A stretch of DNA of 64,000 bases, taken from Ricinus communis (lineage: Eukaryota > Streptophyta > Magnoliopsida > Malpighiales > Euphorbiaceae). The stretch is from contig NC_063261.1 of the NCBI RefSeq assembly GCF_019578655.1, positions 10,176,446-10,240,445 on the forward strand, in the 5' to 3' direction. Below the pieces are notes generated by a model, which was not told where the DNA came from, did not search any database, and saw only the letters and a program-made list of their open reading frames with translations. Below, one piece after another: positions 23,401 to 35,600 of the stretch. The position numbers and the translations under genes were made by a program. Every line of letters begins with the position of its first letter. Positions within the stretch are counted from its first letter, which is position 1.

Positions 23401-25354
23401 ATTTTATAATATAAGAAAACAATCCCGTAAAAGGGGTATATTTGTCAATATAAAAATATAATCCTATAAAACGTGTATATTTATAAATTTGAGAAAATAA
23501 CCTTATAATACTAGTAATAATTTAATATGAGAAAACGACTTCGTAAAAGTGGTATATTTATCAATATAAAAAAATAACCCCGTACAACGTGTATATTTAT
23601 AAATTTGAGAGAATGACCCCGTAAAAGTAGTATAATTGCGAGTCTGAGAAAACAGGGTCGTAGATGGGGTAAATTTTTTAATATGAGAAAACAATCCCGT
23701 AAGAGGGGTATATTTATAAATATTAGAAAACAATCCCGTAATACGTGAATATTTATCAATCAAAGAAAATAAACCCAATATATTTGTGAGTATGAGAAAA
23801 CAACATCTTAAATGGTTAATTTTATAATATGAGAAAACAACCTCGTAAAAGAGGCATTTTTGTCAATATAAGAAAATAACTCCGTAAAACGTGTATATTT
23901 ATGAATTTGAGAAAATAACCTCATAATAGTGCTAATAATTTAATATGAGAAAACAACCCCGTAACAGTGCTACATTTATCAATATAAAAAAATAACCCCG
24001 TAAAAGACGTCTATCTTTATGAATATGAGAAAACAACCCCGTAAAAGTAGTGTAATTGCGAGTCTAAGAAAAACATCCTCGTAGAACGGGTAAATTTTTT
24101 AATATGATAAAACATCCTCGTAGAACGGGTAAATTTTTTAATATGATAAAATAATATAGTAGAAGGGGTAAATTTTTTAATATGTGAAAACAACCCCATA
24201 ATACGGGGATTTTATGAGTCTGAGGTAATGACCCCGTAATTGTGGTATATTGGTGAGTATGAGAAAACAGCCCCTTAAATGGGTTAATTTTATAATATGA
24301 TAAGTAAATAGCCTCGTAAAACGTGTATATTTATGAATTTGAGAAAACAACCCGATAATAGTGCTAATAATTTAATATGAGAAAATGATCACATAAAAGT
24401 GGTATATTTATCAATATAAGAAAATAACCCTGTAAAAGTAGTGTAATTACGAGTCTGAGAGAACAACCTCGTAGAAGGGGTAAATTTATTAATATTGGAA
24501 AACAATCCCGTAAGAGGGGCATATTTATAAATATTAGAAAACAACCCCGTAATACGGGGATATTTATCAATCGAAGAAAATAACTCCATAATTTTGGTAT
24601 ATTTGTGAGTATGAGAAAACAACCCCTTAAATAGGGTAATTTTATAATTTGAGAAGACAAACCCATAAAATTGTTATATTTGTCGATATAAGAAAATAAC
24701 CTCATAAAACTTGTATATTTATGAAACTGAAAAAATAACCCCATAATAATGCTAATAATTTAATGTGAGAAAACGACCCCGTAAAAGTGGTGTATTTATC
24801 AATATAAGAAAATAAGTCGTAAAATGTGTATATTTATGAATATGAGAAAACAACCCCATAATAGTGCTAATAATTTAATATGAGAAAAAGACATTGTAAA
24901 AGTGGTATATTTATTAATATAAGAAAATAACTAGGTAAAACCTATATATTTATGAATCTGAGAAAACAACCATGTAAAAGTTGTGTAATTACGAGTTTGA
25001 CAAAGCAGCCTCATAGAAGAGGTAAATTTTTTAATATGAGAAAACAACCCCTTAAGAGGGATATATTTATAAATATTAGAAAAATACCCGTTAATACGGA
25101 GATATTTATCAATCAGAGAAAATAACCCTGTACTTTTGGTATATTAGTGAGTATGAGAAAACAACCCCTTAAATGGGTTAATTTTATAATATGAGAAAAC
25201 AACACAATAAAAGGGGTAAATTTATCAATATAAGAAAATAACATAATAAAACGTGTATATTTATAAATTTGAGAAAACAACCTCATAATAGTGCTAATAA
25301 TTTAGTATGAGAAAACGACCTAGTAAAAGTGGTATATTGATCAATATAAGAAAA
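20405..25354 (+). repeat. satellite array 3
   Basis: About 5 kb of satellite with mixed type 1 and type 2 HORs. At 24070-24180 the GTAGAA-type subunit occurs three times in a row. At 23843 the subunit core reads CCTCGTAAAAGAGG, changed on both sides of the palindrome. The array is cut at 25354 by element D between a b and a c subunit. Apparent minus-strand frames (for example 21172-21801) are products of the 39-bp period. Confidence 0.93.
25350..25354. repeat. left target-site duplication of element D (GAAAA)
   Basis: GAAAA before TGTAATACCCG matches GAAAA at 32630-32634. Excising the element plus one copy leaves ATAAGAAAATAACCTCG, a standard satellite subunit junction. Confidence 0.93.
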
Positions 25355-28300
25355 TGTAATACCCGGAATTTTTCCCTTAATAATGATTATATTAATAATA
25401 ATTAATAAATAAGTTTTCATTTAAATTAATTTTACTTTATTTTTATTTGGTTTAATTTGGAATGAATTAAATGGAATTTTAATGCTAGATATATAAGGAG
25501 TTATTTTTTTTATATATCCTATTAGTTTGAATTTTTAAGAAATTAATTAAGTAAATTATTTGAGAAATAATTATATTTTGGTTATTCAAATTTCCCCAAA
25601 TATATATATAGCATATATATAAATAAAATTATATATTGGAAAATCATGGAAGAATTTGTAAATAATATTTTTATAAAAGAAATTTCTTGGGGAAATTGGT
25701 ATTTTAATTAGCTAGTGGTATTTAATTTTAAGTTGGAAAATAATTAGTAAATTGATTACTTAATTTAATTGTGTGTCAGGACTAAATTAAAAATTTATTT
25801 TTAGATGAGGATTAAAAGGTATAATTTTATTAAATTGGGGTTTTAACGAAAATTTAAGTATGGTATTTTTATAAATAATAATGTCGGCAGGGGTATATAT
25901 GTAATTATATATTTTCTATAATTCTAATTTTGGCCCAAATTAATTAGTTAAGGGCTTAATTGAAAGGCTAAAAGGAAGTTTGGGGGTTAATTGGAAATTT
26001 TGCAGGATGAAATTGTAAGTAATTAAAAAGTTGAGGGACCAAATTGTAATAAGGAAAAGTTCAGGGATCAAATGTCAATATTAAAAGGAAAGGAATCGGG
26101 GAAGAAGAGAAAGGAAGGAAGGAGATGTCGGGGAGAGAGAAAGTGGCGGGGAAAGAGGAGATCGGTGTTGGGCGGTGTCCTTCCGGCAGAGCCGGCAGAC
26201 CAAAGAAGATCGAAGCGGAATCCCGTGAAAAGAGGCGGCTTTCAAAGGTCGTTCTACCGCTTCCTAAGAACCTTCCTACCGATCTCGGTGGCGATCGGCT
26301 CCCCTCAAGAGAGCTTCCTTTCGCGCTAGCCGGCTTTGGTGGCCGGAGGAGAGAGTTCTGGCGAAGTGGTGGCAGCCGCATTTTCTGGCTTTTCCGGTGA
26401 GCTCCGGCGGAGGATGGATGATCGGAGGACGTATCCCGACTCTCCTCAGCTCAAGCTTCACAATGGCACCAGTATCGTGGCAATCGGACTTCGTTTGCGA
26501 ATCGACGGCCGAGATCATCCGTAAATCTCTCCGGATGATCGGGGGTCGAATCGGAAAATCGAAAGCAGGGATCGTCGTCAGCGCGTCGTTTCGAGTCCGA
26601 TGTGTGTTCGGATCGTCGATCGGACTCCGGCGGCTGGAGGCGAGTCGACCGAGCAATCAAGAGTCTCGGTAATTTTCTCTGGCCTGTTAATTTTGGAATT
26701 CTTGGTTTAATTGTGTGTCTATTGAATTGTGTTATGTATTAGATGATATTTGTGAGTAAAAAATAATTGTCTGTCAATTGTCTGCCTCGTGTTTTGTGCT
26801 GTGTAGCGGAGTCGGGAAAAATGTGAAGTCTGGGGACCCAACTCCTGTTGTTTGGAATTGTTGGATATTTGAAGTGTTTTTTGGCCAGTCCTGGACCCGT
26901 TTTATGGGGGGTAAATGTCCGTGTTATTGGGGAGGTTTTGCTGAATTTTCCGTAGAATTTACCCGAGTCGAGATTCTTAGTCAGTCAGTCCTAGGAATCT
27001 AGAACTAGGGTTAATTATCAATTGTTCAGCGTAATTGATGAATTTTCTTCCATGATTAGATGATCTGTCTGTTCAGCTCGCTCCAACCGAGGCACCGGAG
27101 CAGAGCTAGGAGGTCTCCAAATCTGTGAGTTAAAGTCACTTAATCGTTGAACTATTGCTAAGTCTGAGTTTAATATGCTATTTTAGAAATTTATGCTTAA
27201 TATGATTATTAGTATCGCAATATAAATAATTTCACTTGATTATTAATTATTGAAAATAATATAAATATTATTATTAGTAACGTTATAATAATACAAATAT
27301 TATTATTTTTCCACACGAATTGCACGTTGCCTTACCCTAAATTTTTAATCTTATTTTGATATGTGTTGAATGATTTCATTAGACAATGATATTTATTAAA
27401 TGTGATGATTGTATTTTGGGAAATGTGGCTTTCGTAGAACATGCCACCTTAAATTTTTAATCTTATTTCGATATGTGTTGAATGATTTCATTAGACAATG
27501 ATATTTATTAAATGTGATGATTGTATTTTGGGAAATGTGGCTTTCGTAGAACATGCCACCTGGTGGGTTGCATCAGGACCGCGTGCGCACCGGTAATGAT
27601 CATGGACATAAGATTATTATGGATTTGTTTGCCCTGATTGAGCATTGCTCTCTAGGCTGAGTTCAGTTGATTACCGGAGTTAAGGTCCCTGATCGAGCAA
27701 CGCTCTCTGGGCGCCGGCTTTGTTGGAATTCAAGTGTTCAGGCTGGAGGTAAGGACCCTGATCGAGCTTGCTCTCTGGGCGCCAGACCTGTTGGATTAAA
27801 AGAGCCGAAAGGCTACTAGAATTTGGGGTTAGGGTTCTACTGAGCCACTCGTCCCATAAAAGTAAAAATATATTTTTATTTATTTATTTATTATGGTATG
27901 ATTATAGTATGATTGGTATTTATGTGCATGGTTTGATATACTGATTCGAATAATTTATATTTTCTGTGAAGAATGCAATAGTCTCTAGATTATTTGATTT
28001 TAACTCACTCTCGAGACTAACAGTCTCAATTTATTTTTTTTCAGATTCGTGACTGTTAGTCTTCCCGCGACTCTTATTCAGTAACCCGACTCCTTCATCA
28101 TCGGGTGATGTATTTGATTTGGTATGTAAATTTGTAAATCTTAGTTTCTCCGCAGTGGTAATAGTAGATATATCAGTTGTAAATTTTCTGAGTTTCGGGT
28201 CTCGCCAAATTCTTCTGGCAGACCGAATTAATTATGTAAAATTTAATATTACTGTAAATTGTGGCATTAATTAAGATGAGATTTGTTTAAGTCAGTGACT

Positions 28301-28382
28301 ATTAGGCTTACTAGGGGATTCGGTGGCCTTACGCCTGCCCATTCCCTAGTGCCGGCACGGGCCCACAGATAGGGTCGTGACA
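25355..28382 (+). repeat. 5' LTR of element D
   Basis: 3028 bp, TGTAATACCCG to GTCGTGACA. Order: AT-rich start with TATATATAGCATATATATA, a GAGGGACCAAATTG motif, a GC-rich block (26100-26670) with the recurring frame, GAGGCACCGGAGCAGAGCTA near 27090, a tandem 112-bp duplication (27338-27561), GCTCTC...GGGCGCC repeats (27640-27780), and the conserved 3' end. It is longer than the 3' LTR because of the duplication here and a deletion there. Confidence 0.93.
27338..27561 (+). repeat. 112-bp tandem duplication within the 5' LTR of D
   Basis: The block starting TAAATTTTTAATC at 27338 repeats from 27450 and is nearly identical. The 3' LTR has a single copy (around 31957-32049), so the duplication was probably acquired after insertion or in the last transposition cycle. 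Confidence 0.9.
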
Positions 28383-28386
28383 AAGT

Positions 28387-28398
28387 TGGTATCAGAGC
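28387..28398 (+). other. primer binding site of element D, tRNA-iMet type
   Basis: TGGTATCAGAGC lies 4 bases after the 5' LTR. It is the standard complement of the plant initiator tRNA-Met 3' end, and the match continues with variation into TTAGG. Confidence 0.93.
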
Positions 28399-29965
28399 TT
28401 AGGTTTAGATTTCCTTCGACCTAGGCTAAGATTCTTGGTATTACGGAGCTAGGATCAAGTCTGTCTTGTTATTTTCATTGACTCCAGTGTCTCAGCCTTC
28501 AGTGTTAGAGAGTCTGTCTTTCCTTCTTTAGAGCTTGTCTTTAATGCGTTGTTGAGAATGAGCGTTGTAGCGATGGGAAGATCTGAAGCGCGATAGACTC
28601 GTGCCGTTTTCTCCTAGTGATTGGAGCAGGCTAGCCCTTGGATGATTCGATTGTTGTCTCGATAGTAGGCACCACAGTCAGAATTAGTGCAGAGCGAGGT
28701 TGCAGTCGTGTTATGAATTGCCTCGTCATCGCATCAAGCATCGCCTTATTGAGTAGCGCCGAAGTTAGTGCGTGGAAAGTCAAGCATAGGTCAGAGTATT
28801 TATGGTTGAGTTTTGTGGTTATAAGAAGCTTAAGAAAGGTGGTAGGAGTATTTTCGAACGCTCGGAATCTAGAGAAGCTTAAGCGAACATTATTTATTTT
28901 TCTATAGAACAAGTGTTTTTAAAGTACAATATTACGCCCAGTCCCGAAAGAACTCATTATGGCATTTCACTGTAGGCATGTACAATTTCATTTTTAGGAC
29001 ATGCATCATACATCGTGCATTGCAACCCTTGGTGATAGGGGCATCATCACCCTAGTGCGTGATATTGTAGAATTTTATATATAGAAATGGCTAGAGGTTT
29101 TACGATTTTATAAAAGTGTTTTTCAAGATAATAGAACTTTTATCAGTGATGATTATAAAGTAAATTATTAAGTCAATCTTTTAAAATAAATGGTGTCAGC
29201 TTAGAATTCTCTGGATGACAAGCTGAGTTGTTATAAGAATGAATTTGTGGCGTAGTAGGCCCCATATTGGATTATAGAGGAGACTTCTGGATTCCAATCG
29301 AAGAGGAATTTTTGTGTCAGGGTGGCATGGTTTTGTGTCGGTTATCGCGACCAGATGGATGAAATGATGTGATGTGAATATTAAGGATTTTCTATACGTG
29401 CAAGGGACACGTCATTAGGAATGGAGTTGGCGAGTGGATTTTTGCCAGGACCAGAGTTAGTCCAGATCTTTTTAAAGGAGATTCTTTTCTCGCAAGCAAT
29501 TGAAGACAGCTTTCAGGAAGTAGAAAGGTTGTGTAAACCTAGAATGGGAGCATGTGGAGATTGGTAACAGAGAGTATGTATTCCTAAGGCGTCTCTTGTG
29601 CAAGAATGATGCTGTTCGGTGAGGTGGCGTGCAAGTTGGACTTGTCGCCAAATAGTGTTCTCTAAGGTCAAATCCAGTTGTTCGTAAGTCTGAGTTAAGG
29701 AAGTGTATTTTCGATCATTTGCTCGTGTTGAACCCTCAGCGTTTGGAAGTAAGTGAAGATTTGGTTTTTGAGGAGCAGTAAGTCAGGATTGTGGATTCTC
29801 AGGTTCACCAGTTTGCTTAAGGGTTTTGTCGATGGGTCTTATGGTTGAGTTTATTTCTGTCGAGGAAAAGTTCTCGAGAAGCCGAGTGGAGATGAGAGGT
29901 TCCTAATTAGTTTCAGTCTTGAGTGAAGCCCCTTTTTCTTTTAAAATTCAAGGAAAAAATTTTTT

Positions 29966-29979
29966 AGGGGGGGAGAGAA
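29966..29979 (+). other. polypurine tract of element D
   Basis: AGGGGGGGAGAGAA lies immediately before the 3' LTR TGTAATACCCG, after a T-rich stretch. Position and composition identify the plus-strand priming site. Confidence 0.92.
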
Positions 29980-32629
29980 TGTAATACCCGAAATTTTTCC
30001 CTTAATAATGATTATATTAATAATAATTAATAAATGAGTTTTTATTTAAATTAATTTTACTTTATTTTTAGTTGGTTTAATTTGGAATGAATTAAATGGA
30101 ATTTTAATGCTAGATATATAAGGAGTTATTTTTTTTATATCCTATTAGTTTGAATTTTTAAGAAATTAATTAAGTAAATTATTTGAGAAATAATTATATT
30201 TTGGTTATTCAAATTTTCTCCAAATATATATATAGCATATATATAAATAAAATTATATATTAGAAAATCATGGAAGAATTTGTAAATGATGTTTTTATAA
30301 AAGAAATTTCTTGGGGAAATTGGTATTTTAATTAGCTAGTGGTATTTAATTTTAAGTTAGAAAATAATTAGTAAATTGATTATTTAATTTAATTGTGTGT
30401 CAGGACTAAATTGAAAATTTATTTTTGGATGAGGATTAAAAGGCATAATTTTATTAAATTGGGGTTTTAATGAAAATTTGTAAGTATGGTATTTTTGTAA
30501 ATAATAATGTCGGCATGGGTATATATGTAATTATGTATTTTCTATAATTCTAATTTTGGCCCAAATTAATTAGTTAAGGGCTTAATTGAAAGGCTAAAAA
30601 GAAGTTTGGAGGTTAATTGGAAATTCTGTAGGACGAAATTGTAAGTAATTAAAAAAGTTGAGGGACCAAATTGTAATAAGGAGAAGTTCAAGGGTCAAAT
30701 CTCGATATTGAAAGGAAAGGAATCAGGGAAGAAGAGAAATAAGGAAGGAGATGTCGGGGAGAGAGAAAGTGGCGGAGGAAAGAGGAGATCGGTGTTGCGG
30801 CGGCGGTGTCCTTCTGCGGACGACCGGCGGGCTAATGGTCATAGGCAGAGTCGACGGCAAGACCAAAGAATACGGCGGAATCCAAGAGAGGCAACAGCCG
30901 AAGGTCGTTTACCGCTTCCCACGATCTCGGCGATCGGCTCCCCTCAAGAGAGCTTCCTTTGCCAAGGCCGGCTTTGGTCACGGAGGAGAGAGTTCCCAAG
31001 GTGGCATGCGTTTTCCAAACTTTTTTGGCGAGCTCCGGCGGAGGATGGATGATTGGAGGACGTATCCCGACTCTCCTCAGCTCAAGCTTCGCAATGGCAC
31101 CGGTATCGTGGCGATTGGACTTTGTTTACGAATCGACGGCCGAGATCATCCACAAATCTCTCCGGATGATTGGGGTCGGATCGGAAAATCGGAAGCAGGG
31201 GTCTTTGTCAGTGCGTCGTTTCGAGTCCGATGGTGTGTTCGGATCATCGATCGGACTCTGGTGGCTAGAGGCGAGTCAACCGAGCAATCAAGCGTCTTGG
31301 TAATTTTCTCTGGCCTGTTAATTTTGGAATTCTTGGTTTAATTGTGTGTCTATTGAATTGTGTTATGTATTAGATGATATTTGTGAGTAAAAAATAATTG
31401 TCCGCCGGCCCGCCTCGTGTTTTCAGCCGTAATGAGTTTGAAAATGTGAAGTCTGGGGACCCGACTCCTGTTGTTTGGAATTGTTGAATATTTGAAGTGT
31501 TTTCTGGCAGGTCCTGGACCCGTTTTATGGGGGGTAAATGTCCGTGTTGTTGGGGAGGTTTTGCCGAATTTTCGGTAGAATTTACACGAGTCGAGATTCT
31601 TAGTCAGTCAGTCCTAGGAATCTAGACTTAGGGTTAATTGTCAATTGTTCAGCGTAATTGATGAATTGTCGTGATTAGATGATCTGTCTGTTCAGCTCGC
31701 TCCAACCGAGGCACTGGAGCAGAGCTAGGAGGTCGCTAAATCTTTAAGTTAGAGTCACTTAATCGTTGCACTATTGCTAAGTCTGAATTTAATATGCTAT
31801 TTTAGAAATTTATGCTTAATATGATTATTAGTATCGCAATATAAATAATTTCACTTGATTATTAATTATTGAAAATAATATAAATATTAGTATTAGTAAC
31901 GTTATAATAATACAAATATTATTATTTTTCCACACGAATTGCACGTTGCCTTACCCTAAATTTTTAATCTTATTTCGACATGTGTTGAATGATTTCATTA
32001 GACAATGATATTTATTAAATGTGATGATTGTATTTTAGGAAATGTGGATTAAGAGAGCCGAAAGGCTACTAGAATTTGGGGTTAGGGTTCTACTAAGCCA
32101 CTCGTCCCGTAAAAGTAAAAATATATTTTTATTTATTTATTTATTATGGTATGATTATAGTATGATTGGTATTTATGTGCATGGTTTGATATACTGATTC
32201 GAATAATTTATATTTTCTGTGAAGAATGCAATAATCTCCAGATTATTTGATTTTAACTCACTCTCGAAACTCACAGTCTCAATTTATTTTTTTTCAGATT
32301 TGTGACTGTTAGTCTTCCCGCGACTCTTATTCAGTAACCCGACTCCTTCATCATCGGGTGATGTATTTGATTTGGTATGTAAATTTATAAATCTTAGTTT
32401 CTCCACAGTGGTAATAGTAGATATATCAGTTGTAAATTTTCTGAGTTTCGGGTCTCGCCAAATTCTTCTGGCAGACCGAATTAGTTATGTAAAATTTAAT
32501 GTAAATTGTGGCATTAAATGAGATGAGATTTGTTTAAGTGAGAGAGTATCAGGCTTACTACGGATTCGGTGGCCTTACGCCTACCCATTCCCTAGTGCCG
32601 GTCATGGGCCCACAGATGGGGTCGTGACA
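29980..32629 (+). repeat. 3' LTR of element D
   Basis: 2650 bp, same termini as the 5' LTR. It lacks about 254 bp found in the 5' LTR (equivalent to 27541-27794): AGGAAATGTGG at 32049 joins directly to ATTAAGAGAGCCGAAAGG. The missing part holds the GCTCTC...GGGCGCC repeats. A patch near 31400-31435 is dissimilar to the same place in the 5' LTR while its flanks match. Confidence 0.93.
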
Positions 32630-32634
32630 GAAAA
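32630..32634. repeat. right target-site duplication of element D (GAAAA)
   Basis: Direct repeat of 25350-25354; see that entry. Confidence 0.93.
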
Positions 32635-35600
32635 TAACCTCGTAAAACGTGTATATTTATGAATCTGAGAAAATAACCTCGTAAAAATAGTGTAATTGCG
32701 AGTATGAGAAAACAGTCTCGTAGAAAGGGTAAATTTTTTAATATGAGAAAGCAACCACGTAATATAGGGATATTCATCAATCGGAGAAAATAACCCCGTA
32801 ATTTTGTTATCTTTGTGAGTATGAGAAAACAACACCTAAAATGGGTTAATTTTATAATATGAGAAAACAACCCCGTAAAAGGGGTATATTTGTCGATATA
32901 AGAAAATAACCTTTTAAAACGTGTATATTTATGAATTTGAGAAAACAACCACATTGTAATGCTAATAACTTAATATAAGAAAATGTCCCTGTAAAAGTGG
33001 TATATTTATCAATATAAGTAAATAACCAAGTAAAACATGTATATTTATGAATATGAGAAAACAACTCCGTAAAAGTAGTGTAATTGCGAGTTTGAGAAGA
33101 CAGCCTCGTAAAAAAGGTAAATTTTTTAATATGAGAAAACAACCCTGTAAGAGGGGTATATTTATAAATATTAGAAAACAACCCCGTAATACGGGGATAT
33201 TTATAAATCGGAGAAAGAACCCTATAATTTTGGTATATTTGTAAGTATGAGAAAACAACTCCTTAAATGGGTTAATTTTATAATATGAGAAAACAACCCT
33301 CTAAAAGGGGTATATTTATCCATATAAGGAAATAATCCCGTAAACGTGTATATTTATAAATCTGAGAAAACAACCCCTTAAAAGAAGTGTTATTGCGAGT
33401 TTGAAAAAATAGCTTTTTAGAAGGGGTAAATTTTTTAATATGAGAAACAACCCCGTAAGTGGGGTATATTTTTAAATATTAGTAAACAGCCCCGTAATAC
33501 GGGAATATTTATCAATCGAAGAAATCAACCCCATAATTTTGATATATTTGTTAGTATGAGATAACAACCCCTTAAAAATAACCCCGTAAAGGGGGTATAT
33601 TTGTTAATTTGAGAAAATAATCCCGTAAAAGTAGTGTAATTGGGAGTCTGAGAAAACAGCCTCGTAGAAGGAATATAATTTTAAATATAAGAAACAAACC
33701 CCGTAAGCGTGGTATATTTATAAATATTAGAAAACAACCACATAAGACGACGATATTTATCAACCAGAGAAAATAACTCCGTAATTTTTGTATATTTTTT
33801 AGTATAAGAAAACAACCCCTTAAATGGGGTAATTTTAGAATGTGAGAAAATAACCCCTTAAATGGGGTAATTTTAGAATGTGAGAAAATAACCCCTTAAA
33901 TGGGTTAATTTTAGATTATGAGAAAACAACCCTGTAAAAGGGTTATACTTGTCGATATAGAAAATAACCTCGTAAAACGTGTAAATTTTTAAATTTGAGA
34001 ACACAACCCTATATTAGTGCTAATAATTTAATATGAGAAAACGAACCCGTAAAAATGGTATATTTATCAATATAAGAAATATTTATGAATTTGTGGAAAA
34101 ACCCCGTAAAAGTAGTGTAATTGCGAGTCTGAGAAAACAGCCTCGTAGAAGGGGTAAATTTTTTAAGATGAGAAAAGAACTCCGTAAGAGGGGTATATTT
34201 ATAAATATTAGAAAACAACCACGTAATACATGGATATTTATTAATTGGAGAAAATAATCCAATTATTTTGGTATATCTCTACGTAGAGAAAATAATCTCT
34301 TAAATGGGGAATTTTAGAATGTGAGAGAACAACCCTATAAAAGATGTATATTTGGCGATATAAGAGAATAATAATGTAAAACGTGTATATTTATGATTTT
34401 GAGAAGACAACCCCATAATAGTGCCAGTAATTTAATATGAGAAAACGATCCTATAAAAGTGGTATATTTATCAATATCAGAAAATAACCCCATAAAGCAT
34501 TATACTTATGAAACTGAGAAAATAACCCCGTATTACTAGCGTAATTGCGAGTCTTAGAAAACAGCCTAGTAGGAGTAAATTTTTTAATATGAGAAAACAA
34601 CCACGTAATACGGGGATATTTATCAATCGGAGAAAATAACCCCGTAATTTTGGTATATTTGTGAGTATGAGAAAACAACCTCTTAAATGGTTAATTGTAT
34701 AATATGAGAAAACAACTCCGTAAAAGGGGTTATTTGTCAATATAAGAAAATAACTCCGTAAAACGTGTATATTTATGAATCTGAAAAAATAACCTCATAA
34801 TAGTGCTAATAATTTAATGTGAGAAAACGACCCCGTAATAGTAGTACATTTATCAATATAAGAAAGTAACCCTGTAAAGAATGTGTATATTTATGAATAT
34901 GAGAAAACAACCCCGAAAAAGTAGTGTAATTGCGAATCTAACAAAACAACCTCGTAGAACGGGTAAATTTTTTAATATGAGAAAATAATATAGTAGAAGG
35001 GGTAAATTTTTTAATATGTGAAAACACCCCGTTAAATGGGTTAATTTTATAATATGAGAAAACAACCATGTATAAGTGTATATATGTCAGTATAAGAAAA
35101 GAACCCCGTAAAATGTGTGTATTTATGAATATGAGAAAACAACCCCGTAAAAGTAGTGCAATTGCGAGTCTTAGAAAATAGCCTCGCAGAAGGGGTAAAT
35201 TTTTTAATATGTGAAAACAACCCCATAATATGAGGTTATTTATGAATTTGAGGAAATTACCCCATAATTATGATATATTTGTGAGTATAAGAAAACAACT
35301 CCTTAAATGCATTAATTTTATAATATGAGAAAAAAACCCCGTAAAAGGGGCATATTTGTCGATATAAGAAAATGAACTTGTAAAACGTGTATATTTATGA
35401 ATTTGAGAAAATAACTCCATAATAGTGGTAATAATTTAATATGGGAAAACGACCTCGTAAAAGTGGTATATTTACCAATATAAGAAAACAACCGCGTAAA
35501 GCGTGTATATTTATGAATTTGAGAAAACAAATCGGTAAATGTAGTGTAATTGCGAGTATGAGAAAACAGCCTCGTAGAAGGGGTAAATTTTTTAATATGA

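Larger units (their letters stand above)
28383..29979 (+). other. noncoding interior of element D
   Basis: 1.6 kb between the LTRs. No frame carries gag, protease, RT or integrase motifs. The longest frames (28631-28912 minus, 28638-28907 plus) are under 95 codons and resemble nothing known. The 5' part follows the primer site as a leader, with GGACATGCATCATACATCG near 28998. The 3' part ends in the PPT. It presumably keeps only cis signals for priming and packaging. Confidence 0.8.
25355..32629 (+). mobile_element. element D: complete LARD-like LTR retrotransposon
   Basis: This 7.3-kb plus-strand element has a 5' LTR (25355-28382), an initiator-tRNA-Met-type primer site, a 1.6-kb interior, a polypurine tract, a 3' LTR (29980-32629) and GAAAA target duplications. 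The interior encodes no gag, protease, RT or integrase. Very long LTRs around a noncoding interior with correct priming signals match the definition of a large retrotransposon derivative (LARD), mobilised in trans. The termini and PPT context look like Ty3/gypsy elements of the Tekay/Del type, but without coding sequence that lineage is inference. It is the only family copy here that retains an interior. Confidence 0.92.

Noticed and set aside
28631..28912. Short frames in the interior of D as gag remnants
   Set aside because: No gag-domain motif or zinc knuckle can be read in any frame, and length is under 95 codons.
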